Assembly (NCBI GenBank): GCA_964547525.1
Contig: CAZJOD010000073.1
Location: 1-17,763, forward strand
Direction: 5' to 3'
Source of the DNA: CAZJOD01 sp964547525
GTDB taxonomy: Bacteria; Bacillota; Clostridia; JAAYHZ01
DNA: 17,763 bases
The notes below the pieces were generated by a model, which ran no database searches, was not told where the DNA came from, and worked only from the letters and a program-made list of their open reading frames with translations. Below are positions 1 through 6,330 of this stretch, one piece after another (the stretch's first letter is position 1; each line of letters begins with the position of its first letter). The translations under genes were made by a program, and so were the position numbers.

Positions 1-1094
1 AGACATCCCAGTACTTTCATTATACCGATTTCACGAGTTCTTTCATAAATAGACATGATCATGGTATTCGCTATACCTAGCGCTGCAACAAGGAGTGAAA
101 TTGCACCTATACCGCCTAAGATCGCTTGAATTACCACCGAACTTCTCTTCATTTCATTCATATGCTCTAACAAACAGTATGTTCTAAATCCCATATCTTT
201 TATTTGATTTTGCACAACTTCAACATCATTTAAATTTTTAACCTTAACTTTTATTTGGTTATATGTTATTTTTGTGGGTTGTTGGCTTCTCTGGCCACCT
301 TGCAATCTCTCGTTTTCTTTAATTAATTTTTGAACGTATTCTATATTCATTATGGCATACCATGAATAATTCATAGATTTTTCAAAAGATAACAGTCCGA
401 CACCCTCAACATTATATCGTTTTGGTATTTTACCATTATAACTTGTACGTTGACCTTCACCATAACTCATATCAAAGGTTAAAATTATACGATCTTTTAA
501 TACGTCAACATTCGGTTTTCTTTCCTGCATTGGATCCTCGTAATAATAAGCTTTATATGCGTTTCTATCTCTTGGATTCCAAAATTGCATAGGTACATCC
601 GAACCGAAAACGATTGCATTAGTATCTTCCGGAGTCAACAACCTTCCTTCCGCTAAAACAAAATCAAAGTATTCCATCGCTTCAGGATTAACTCCTAGAA
701 TCTGACCCCATGCCGTATATTTTCCCGAACCAAATTTTACCGAAGTCTCAATGGTTTTTAATACCGCTTCAACACCTTTAATATTCATTATTTCATCAAC
801 CACAGTATCATCAAGTGTTTTTATCTCGGTATCGGATTTACCGGCTGCAGTGGTGCCTCCGACCTTCATTGCTACCTCGTAACCGTAAGAATAGTTATTG
901 TATACTTGAATAACATTCAAACTTCCCATTCTTTCAAGGCTATCTTGGTAACTCTGATTAATACCGATACCTAAGGACAACATAAGTAATATTGAAGCGG
1001 TTCCTATAATAACCCCAAGCACGGTTAGAATGGTTCTTACTTTTCTCCGCCATAAGTTACCTAATGCCATAAGTATAAGGTCTATACTATTCAT
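1..1094 (-). CDS. ABC transporter permease, MacB/FtsX type, 3' end outside the window
   Basis: This is the membrane subunit of a MacB-type ABC transporter, working with the ATPase and the COG1361-type protein encoded just upstream. Reading leftward from the ATG at 1092-1094 gives 364 codons before the window ends. The N-terminus reads MNSIDLILMALGNLWRRKVR and runs into a hydrophobic segment at about residues 20-42. A long extracytoplasmic domain follows (about 45-310). A second hydrophobic stretch leads into the family signature ERTREIGIMKVLG at the cut end. That order (one helix, large outer domain, then helices beginning with this signature) is typical of MacB_PCD/FtsX permeases, so roughly the last 80-100 residues are missing. 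The start overlaps the end of the preceding gene by 8 bases, which implies translational coupling. No separate ribosome binding site or promoter is visible. The substrate cannot be read from the sequence. Confidence 0.9.
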   Translation of the reverse strand, partial: MNSIDLILMALGNLWRRKVRTILTVLGVIIGTASILLMLSLGIGINQSYQDSLERMGSLNVIQVYNNYSYGYEVAMKVGGTTAAGKSDTEIKTLDDTVVDEIMNIKGVEAVLKTIETSVKFGSGKYTAWGQILGVNPEAMEYFDFVLAEGRLLTPEDTNAIVFGSDVPMQFWNPRDRNAYKAYYYEDPMQERKPNVDVLKDRIILTFDMSYGEGQRTSYNGKIPKRYNVEGVGLLSFEKSMNYSWYAIMNIEYVQKLIKENERLQGGQRSQQPTKITYNQIKVKVKNLNDVEVVQNQIKDMGFRTYCLLEHMNEMKRSSVVIQAILGGIGAISLLVAALGIANTMIMSIYERTREIGIMKVLGC

Positions 1095-3525
1095 CAGACT
1101 CCAACCCTTCTTTTTTTGACTTGTTTTTTCTAACTATAATAATTATTACTGTCAGCACTACAACAAGTCCGGTCGCACCGATTGCAATTAACCCTATTTT
1201 ACTTTTTTTAGCCGGTGGTTCAGGTGTACCATAAACATCTTTACCATACTCACCGTAAACCTCTTTTATAGAAGGATTGTTTTGTACAACATTCATTGAA
1301 AATTCTTTTATAATTTCTGACTTATTACCAATATCGTCCTCAAAAGAGAATATCAAATTGCCATTTAAAACTCCTTCTTTTGCCGGGATTATTGTTCCCT
1401 CATAATAATCACTTGAACCTTGATTAAAATCACCCACAAAATAATTCAGATCCTGGCCCTCAAAATCACCTTCCATCCTCACAAGTAAGTTATGAAGACC
1501 ACACCTTCCCATATTATAAAACTGTGTGTATACATAAACAGGTGAGCCGATAAATGCTTGATATGGTAAGTTGATATCATTAACTTGTAGTCTCGGTTCT
1601 TGAACAACCGGTATGCTTAGGATCTCTTCAGCTTCATATTGTCTTCCGGTATTATCATCTTGTACTCCGTTTTCATCTTCATATTGTAATTTTACAGTCA
1701 TCTGGTATGACTTGGTATTTAAATCCGGCTTGGCATATAATCTCATGCTTCTTTCTACAATTCCTTCAACAGGTATGCTATCTAAATAGAAAGTATTACT
1801 GCTATTTACAGGTGTGAAAGAGCCGTCATTTGACATAACGGTAACTTTGATATTTTTTACTGACAAATCTTTACTTGTATTAAAGAAAGAAAGATATAGA
1901 TCAAATTCCTTTCCCGCGTTTACTTTATCGGTATCAAATCCATAGTTATCTATAATTATCTTAGGTACGGTTTTCACCTTACTCTTTTCATTTAATATAT
2001 TCACACCTACATAATTTGTATTTGAGTTTTTGATATTATTTGTTTCGTATTCTAAGTTTATCGGTATGGCATAGTTTTTTGATAATACATCAGGAAAAGA
2101 TGACAGCTTAAAAGAAAACGATCTTGATTCTCCCGCTTTTATAGTGTCTACAGTTATAATACTCAAAGATTTCGGTATAATTGAGCTGTCGGGTGCCAAA
2201 TTTATTTTAATGTTTTTAGCATCTCCGCTACCTGTATTTTTAATTACCACATCAACATTAAATTCCTCCCCTGCATTTATTTCCTCCACAGGAGCTGTAA
2301 TTTTATCAAATTTCAGGTTGGCGAAACCTTCCGTATTTTCAGGCATAACCGGTATAACCGTCGTTATATCGGAATAAGTGTTACCTTTTTCATCTTTGTA
2401 TTCAGTTTTTATTCTCAAGCTGCATATTGGATTTTGTCCGTTATTTACTTTTAGTAGTGTATATGTAACGGTATTCTCGGTATTTCCTGAAATAACACCT
2501 ACGCTTTTTTGATTAGTAGAATTTATAACTACATAACCGTCATCTTCGAAATCCTCCACATATACTTTGACATCTTTAGCTTCACATGAACCTTCATTAG
2601 CTATGTTTAATACTAATTTGACCTCTTCACCCACTTTGATTTTTTCCGGTACAAATTTAGCTTCCTTGACCTTTAAGTTAGGTTTTGTATATACATTCTC
2701 AACCTTTATATTTATAGTTTCGGAAGATGAAAACAATTTATTTGCAACATTATAATATGAATAGTTAATTGTTATTGGATATATCCCGGGTTCAATGACC
2801 TTGCTAACATATACGTTAAATGAAACAGCTTCGGTTCTTCTTGGTGATATGTACGCCAGCTTCTTTACGGGCTTCAATTCGTTAAAAGTGATATACTCAC
2901 TTAGCGGTCCGTTAACATCTAATGATATCTTGACATCTAACGCCGAATACATGCTAATATTTGCGATAGGCAAAGTAAAACCTATATTCTTTCCTGCCGG
3001 TAGAACAGGTACGCCTATATTGTCAGATATTTCAATAACAGGATCCATTGAAAAACTATACTGATTATCACCGGGATTTATCGGACCGTTATTATTGCTA
3101 TCAACACCTATATACAAGGTTTTTGTCACTGTACTTTCTTCATTACCGTCTTTTTTAAAATCAAATATCAATACTATTTTGTTACCGCTTCCTTTATGAA
3201 TAAGGTTAGGAAATATAACCGTACCTACATCTTCAATCATATATATATCATACTTAACAGGTGAACCGTCCACCACATAAAATGACGAGTTCTCCTGATC
3301 AAAGGTAACATTAACATTACTTATCGGACCTCCCGATCTGTTTTCAAAAGTCACCCAAAAATCAAATCTTTCATTTGTAGGAGCTTTATCAATAGAATTA
3401 ATTCCTTTCATGGGTGTAAAATACGATACTATTATATCTGTATTTGCAGCACTTACGATGTTGATTGACAAAATATTCGTTAAAATAAAAACAATTGTAA
3501 ATAGAACACTAACTAACTTTTTCAA
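1087..3525 (-). CDS. Secreted, membrane-anchored COG1361/CARDB-type multi-domain protein of the ABC operon
   Basis: The protein has 812 residues. It starts with a signal peptide (MKK, hydrophobic core, cleavage near SAA at about residue 27) and ends with one transmembrane helix at about 777-798 followed by a lysine-rich cytoplasmic tail, so it is a type I envelope protein. Between them lie about five or six Ig-like repeats, starting near residues 30, 160, 287, 403, 525 and 655. Several open with a pattern like NLKVKEAKFVPEKIKVGEE and carry a VxNxG-type turn; this is the COG1361/CARDB architecture. Such proteins are often encoded beside MacB-type ABC genes and are thought to be extracytoplasmic partners or scaffolds. 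The start is TTG at 3523-3525, with an AGGAGGT at 3532-3538 spaced 6 bases away; no ATG is available there. The 3' end overlaps the permease start by 8 bases. The fold and location are well supported; the function is inferred from context. Confidence 0.85.
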   Translation of the reverse strand: MKKLVSVLFTIVFILTNILSINIVSAANTDIIVSYFTPMKGINSIDKAPTNERFDFWVTFENRSGGPISNVNVTFDQENSSFYVVDGSPVKYDIYMIEDVGTVIFPNLIHKGSGNKIVLIFDFKKDGNEESTVTKTLYIGVDSNNNGPINPGDNQYSFSMDPVIEISDNIGVPVLPAGKNIGFTLPIANISMYSALDVKISLDVNGPLSEYITFNELKPVKKLAYISPRRTEAVSFNVYVSKVIEPGIYPITINYSYYNVANKLFSSSETINIKVENVYTKPNLKVKEAKFVPEKIKVGEEVKLVLNIANEGSCEAKDVKVYVEDFEDDGYVVINSTNQKSVGVISGNTENTVTYTLLKVNNGQNPICSLRIKTEYKDEKGNTYSDITTVIPVMPENTEGFANLKFDKITAPVEEINAGEEFNVDVVIKNTGSGDAKNIKINLAPDSSIIPKSLSIITVDTIKAGESRSFSFKLSSFPDVLSKNYAIPINLEYETNNIKNSNTNYVGVNILNEKSKVKTVPKIIIDNYGFDTDKVNAGKEFDLYLSFFNTSKDLSVKNIKVTVMSNDGSFTPVNSSNTFYLDSIPVEGIVERSMRLYAKPDLNTKSYQMTVKLQYEDENGVQDDNTGRQYEAEEILSIPVVQEPRLQVNDINLPYQAFIGSPVYVYTQFYNMGRCGLHNLLVRMEGDFEGQDLNYFVGDFNQGSSDYYEGTIIPAKEGVLNGNLIFSFEDDIGNKSEIIKEFSMNVVQNNPSIKEVYGEYGKDVYGTPEPPAKKSKIGLIAIGATGLVVVLTVIIIIVRKNKSKKEGLESDE

Positions 3526-3540
3526 TTTAATACCTCCTGT

Positions 3541-4230
3541 TTAACTGCACACTTCTATATTACTTATGTCACCGTCGAGTATATGTACGATTCGGTCGGC
3601 ATATCGGGCAACAGACATGTCATGTGTAACAATAATCAATGTTCTGTTGTTTTTTCGAGTAGTTTCCGTTATTAAGTTCATAACTTCTGCTGAAGTTTTA
3701 GAATCGAGATTACCGGTAGGTTCGTCGGCAAAAACAATATCGGGTTGCGTAACAAACGCTCTGGCGATACCTACCCTTTGTTGTTGACCTCCGCTCATTT
3801 CAGACGGCTTATGATTCATTCTGTCGCCGAGACCTACTGCGGTCAACATTTCTTTAGCAATTTTTTCTCTTTTCTTTCTTCTTACACCTTTAAATGTTAA
3901 AGGCATAGCAACATTTTCCAATGCATTTGAAAACGGTAACAGGTTATATGATTGAAAAATAAATCCTATATGGTTTTGTCTGAATACCGCTAATTTTTTT
4001 TCGTTTAATTTCTCCACATCGAAACCGGCTATTTTTATACTTCCTTTTGTGGGCTTTTCAAGCCCGGCCATCATGTTTAAAAGAGTGGATTTTCCCGAAC
4101 CTGAAGTACCGAGAAAACAACAAACTTCACCTTTTCCTACGGTAAGGTTTATATTATTCAATGCCACTATTTTTTCACTACCTATTTTATATACCTTTCG
4201 TAAATCACTAATTTCAATAATGTTACAAAT
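3541..4230 (-). CDS. ABC transporter ATP-binding protein, MacB/LolD type, probable ATT start
   Basis: This ATPase powers the transporter made with the two downstream genes. Numbering from the ATT at 4228-4230 gives 229 residues. All motifs are present: A-loop Tyr14 (RKVYKIG), Walker A GTSGSGKST at 41-49, Q-loop FQSYNLLP, signature MSGGQQQRVGIARA, Walker B DIVFADEPTGNLD and H-loop VTHD. The closest family is LolD/MacB. The only canonical in-frame start is GTG at 4165-4167, but it would remove the first strand and the A-loop. In-frame codons continue upstream to ATT at 4228-4230, which sits 5 bases from a good GGAGGGA at 4236-4242; a stop lies further upstream. I therefore prefer the ATT start. 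The alternative is a one-base indel joining the 8-codon ORF at 4223-4249. The gap to the COG1361-type gene is 15 bases, so the genes form one operon. Confidence 0.9.
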   Translation of the reverse strand: MCNIIEISDLRKVYKIGSEKIVALNNINLTVGKGEVCCFLGTSGSGKSTLLNMMAGLEKPTKGSIKIAGFDVEKLNEKKLAVFRQNHIGFIFQSYNLLPFSNALENVAMPLTFKGVRRKKREKIAKEMLTAVGLGDRMNHKPSEMSGGQQQRVGIARAFVTQPDIVFADEPTGNLDSKTSAEVMNLITETTRKNNRTLIIVTHDMSVARYADRIVHILDGDISNIEVCS

Positions 4231-4249
4231 GTTTATCCCTCCGTTTCAT
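4223..4249 (-). other. 8-codon leader ORF spanning the ATPase ribosome binding site
   Basis: The sequence reads ATG, seven sense codons (KRRDKHL), then TAA. The mini-ORF contains the GGAGGG of the ATPase gene inside it, and its stop lies just inside the proposed ATT-started frame. It could be a translational leader, or the true N-terminus before a one-base indel. The signal upstream of its own ATG (GTAGGT) is weak. Confidence 0.25.
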
Positions 4250-4603
4250 ACCTACAAACCCGTAATATTCAATAATATTGAACATTTTAGTTTCTTAGAC
4301 GATTTTTACCTAAAATGGTTCCATAAAAAATCGTACTTTTAAAAATTTTTTTATTCTCATTATATATTTTTTACTTTTCATTTCTTTAAACTTATATCTT
4401 TGTAGAAATTTTATAGAGTAAAACTTTTGGTTGATTAAACCACTACATATCCCCTCCTACAAGAGCTACTTTAATAAATGATTATTTAGTTAATAATTTA
4501 ACAATATATCACAATTATATCATATGTAAAATACATATATCACATCTATATTAAAAAAATTTAACTAAAAATAGATAAGGCAAGTGATAAAGGATGGAAA
4601 TGT
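4243..4603. other. Long AT-rich leader region upstream of the ABC operon
   Basis: No convincing gene is present in about 360 bases. Visible structure: a perfect 15-bp palindrome TTCAATAATATTGAA at 4268-4282; a hairpin with 9-bp arms at 4299-4307 and 4326-4334; a strong AGGAGGGG at 4451-4458 on the minus strand followed by ATG directly before TAG (4443-4448); and a 23-codon lysine-rich minus-strand frame at 4310-4381 with a poor ribosome site. The RNA from the promoter at 4514-4543 would have a leader of about 280 nt, long enough for attenuation or riboswitch-type control, but I recognise no known riboswitch class. A decayed small gene is also possible. Confidence 0.4.
4514..4543 (-). promoter_or_regulatory. 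Candidate promoter of the ABC operon with inverted repeat in the spacer
   Basis: On the minus strand, GTGATA (4538-4543) and TATAAT (4514-4519) are separated by 18 bases. The spacer contains a perfect inverted repeat, ATATGTA-TTT-TACATAT (4522-4538), placed where a repressor dimer could block RNA polymerase. The -10 is consensus and the -35 matches 4 of 6. In such AT-rich DNA chance matches are common, so this is a candidate only. Confidence 0.4.
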
Positions 4604-4639
4604 AAAAAACCCTGTAACTGTTTAGTTACAAGGTTTTTA
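4604..4639 (-). terminator. Rho-independent terminator after tRNA-Leu
   Basis: Arms at 4604-4619 and 4624-4639 pair over 16 positions with one mismatch around a 4-base loop, and the outer part of the stem is an A/T tract. Read leftward, the hairpin lies 9 bases past the tRNA CCA end and is followed by T residues. The symmetric A/T arms mean it could also stop plus-strand transcripts. Confidence 0.8.
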
Positions 4640-4647
4640 ATAAGTTT

Positions 4648-4734
4648 TGGTGCCGGAGGTCGGACTCGAACCGACATGGTATTGCTACCGCTGGATTTTG
4701 AGTCCAGTGCGTCTACCAATTTCACCACTTCGGC
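4648..4734 (-). tRNA. tRNA-Leu (anticodon CAA)
   Basis: The minus strand begins GCCGAAGTGGTGAAATTGG and ends in CCA at 4648-4650, so CCA is encoded. The anticodon stem CTGGA/TCCAG encloses the loop CTCAAAA, placing CAA at the anticodon (decodes UUG). A long variable arm with its own stem (GGTA/TACC) marks the class II fold expected for leucine. The T arm GTCGG-TTCGAGT-CCGAC is perfect. The acceptor stem has one mispair, A5 with C68. The total length with CCA is 87 nt. It has its own promoter and terminator and is not joined to other tRNAs. Confidence 0.95.
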
Positions 4735-4756
4735 TTATTTTCAGTTCGTAAAATGT

Positions 4757-4786
4757 ATTATACAACACAAAGCATTATCGTGTCAA
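4757..4786 (-). promoter_or_regulatory. Strong promoter of tRNA-Leu
   Basis: On the minus strand, a perfect TTGACA (4781-4786) and a perfect TATAAT (4757-4762) are spaced by 18 bases and end 22 bases before the tRNA. Two consensus hexamers in the right place are what a stable-RNA gene needs. Confidence 0.85.
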
Positions 4787-4950
4787 CACATATATAATTT
4801 TTTCTCAGGAAGGGTCTTTAAGCTAATAGCCCAAAGGCCTATAAAGATCTGTAAATTAGCCTGGTCAAGGTTCCATATGACATTCATAATGTGATACAAA
4901 TTATGTTTTAAATTAAGTTAAACCGGTACAATCATTTTTATAAAACTTGA

Positions 4951-6027
4951 TTATACATTGAACCTGAAATTGATTATATCACCATCTTCTATCACAGCTT
5001 CTTTGCCTTCAAGCCTCATAAGCCCTTTTTCTTTTATTTTTTGCATGGAGCCAAGTTTTTCAAAATCCGAATACTTTATTACCTCCGCTCTGATAAATCC
5101 ACGCTCAATATCGGAATGTATTTTACCCCCGGCTATTTTTGCCATTGTACCCTTTTTTATAGTCCATGCTCTTACCTCATCCTCACCTACAGTCAGAAAA
5201 GATATAAGGCCAAGATAATCATATACAGCCGAAGCAAGCCTGGCAATACCGGTTTCTTTTATACCCAGATCTTCCATGAACAGCTTTTTGTCTTCTTCTT
5301 CGAGACGGTTGATTTCCAGTTCTGTTTTCGCACAAACCTCAACTATTGGTATATGTTTTTCGGATGCATAATTTATCACATCTTCCTTTTGGTCATATCC
5401 TTTAGATACGAACTGGTCATCATCTAAATTCATAAGGAGGACCATCGGTCTTTCGGTTAAAAAGTTAAAGGTTTTCAAACAAATCTTTTCTTCTTCAGTC
5501 AGGTTAAGACTGTGAATAAGATTACCACTTTCCAAACTTTCCTTACACTTTTTCAAAACTGCAAGTTCATCTTGAAGTTCTTTATTTATCTTTTTGCCCG
5601 ATTCGATCCTTTGTATCCTTATATCAATTATTGCCAGGTCGGCAAACAACAACTCCATGTTAATAGTCTCAATATCTCGCATAGGATTGACACTTCCGTC
5701 GGAATGGATAACACTGTCGTCTCTGAACGCTCTGACAACATGAACCAGAGCATCGACCGACCTTACCGATTCTAGAAAATGGCTAGCGGAAGCACTGTTC
5801 CCCGGTGTGATGCCATGTATATCAATTACATCCAAAGCCGCATAGGTTGTCTTTTTGGGTTTATATATCCCGGATAGGTAATCCAATCTGGAATCCGGTA
5901 TTCTGGCGGTACCGATGTTAGTCCCGGTTTTCCCCCGTGAAGCACTTGTACTCTCCCCTGTATTTGTAAGTAGATTGAAAAACGTTGTTTTTCCCGTCAA
6001 AGATAATCCTATAAGTCCGATTTTCAA
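4951..6027 (-). CDS. YchF/Obg-like P-loop NTPase with C-terminal TGS (DUF933) domain
   Basis: The 358-residue product matches YchF in length and layout: an N-terminal G domain, a central helical insert (about 120-230) and a C-terminal TGS/DUF933 domain (about 275-358, with MAKIAGGKIHSDIERGFIRA and an ending EDGDIINFRFNV). YchF-family proteins are ribosome- or stress-linked ATPases. The P-loop is GLSLTGKT at residues 7-14, where typical YchF has GLPNVGKS, and the G3 region reads DIHG rather than DIAG. It therefore looks like the divergent second YchF-like protein rather than the housekeeping copy. The chosen start is TTG at 6025-6027 (MKIGLIG, the usual family N-terminus), behind AAAGG. In-frame GTG and TTG codons up to 6045 are possible but lie in or before the ribosome site. 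It is monocistronic, with its own promoter. Confidence 0.88.
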   Translation of the reverse strand: MKIGLIGLSLTGKTTFFNLLTNTGESTSASRGKTGTNIGTARIPDSRLDYLSGIYKPKKTTYAALDVIDIHGITPGNSASASHFLESVRSVDALVHVVRAFRDDSVIHSDGSVNPMRDIETINMELLFADLAIIDIRIQRIESGKKINKELQDELAVLKKCKESLESGNLIHSLNLTEEEKICLKTFNFLTERPMVLLMNLDDDQFVSKGYDQKEDVINYASEKHIPIVEVCAKTELEINRLEEEDKKLFMEDLGIKETGIARLASAVYDYLGLISFLTVGEDEVRAWTIKKGTMAKIAGGKIHSDIERGFIRAEVIKYSDFEKLGSMQKIKEKGLMRLEGKEAVIEDGDIINFRFNV

Positions 6028-6058
6028 ATTTATCACACCTTTCAAACAATATATGTAG

Positions 6059-6087
6059 ATTATACTTGTCAGCTTTCATACATTCAA
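6059..6087 (-). promoter_or_regulatory. Promoter of the YchF-like gene
   Basis: On the minus strand, TTGAAT (6082-6087) and TATAAT (6059-6064) are separated by 17 bases, and the -10 lies about 31 bases upstream of the TTG start. Good match and position. Confidence 0.75.
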
Positions 6088-6330
6088 CACTTTATTTTAA
6101 TTTCCTGCTTTTTATTAGCTTCAATTAGCTTTTTATTTTTTCACCATGTACAATATCAGGGACAAATTATACCTATTACCATATTTTATAAGACTACTAT
6201 CATCACCAAGCATTTTGTATTCTCATTGGTCTGTCTAGTATTCCAAATTAAATAGATGATATCTGTCCCTATGTATAAAAAAAGCAATACCGTATAGGGT
6301 ATTGCAATATAAAATATAGTGTTTGAAGTA
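6088..6330. other. Non-coding gap with a 113-bp inverted-repeat-bounded segment
   Basis: Between the YchF-like promoter and the end of clpB I see no gene. AGGGACA (6158-6164) and TGTCCCT (6264-6270) form perfect 7-base inverted ends of a 113-bp AT-rich segment. This could be a small relic element or chance. The clpB terminator occupies the right end. Confidence 0.3.
6276..6305 (-). terminator. Rho-independent terminator of the dnaJ-clpB operon
   Basis: On the minus strand, GCAATACC (6298-6305) and GGTATTGC (6284-6291) form a perfect 8-bp stem with a 6-base loop, followed by a run of T (complement of 6276-6283). It lies 25 bases after the clpB stop. Confidence 0.9.

Noticed and set aside
2144..3064. 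Plus-strand open frames within the COG1361-type gene
   Set aside because: They are shadows antisense to a well-supported gene, with no ribosome sites or recognisable domains.
4310..4381. 23-codon lysine-rich minus-strand frame in the ABC leader
   Set aside because: Poor ribosome site, composition explained by A-rich DNA, and it overlaps a hairpin; kept only as a note in the leader description.
4604..4639. CRISPR-like or repeat element at the strong hairpin
   Set aside because: A single hairpin with A/T flanks right after a tRNA; a terminator explains it fully.
4676..4894. 72-codon plus-strand frame across tRNA-Leu
   Set aside because: It runs antisense through the tRNA and its promoter; no ribosome site and no protein-like composition.
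6158..6270. Small RNA gene between clpB and the YchF-like gene
   Set aside because: No promoter-terminator pair encloses the segment; the only terminator there belongs to clpB.
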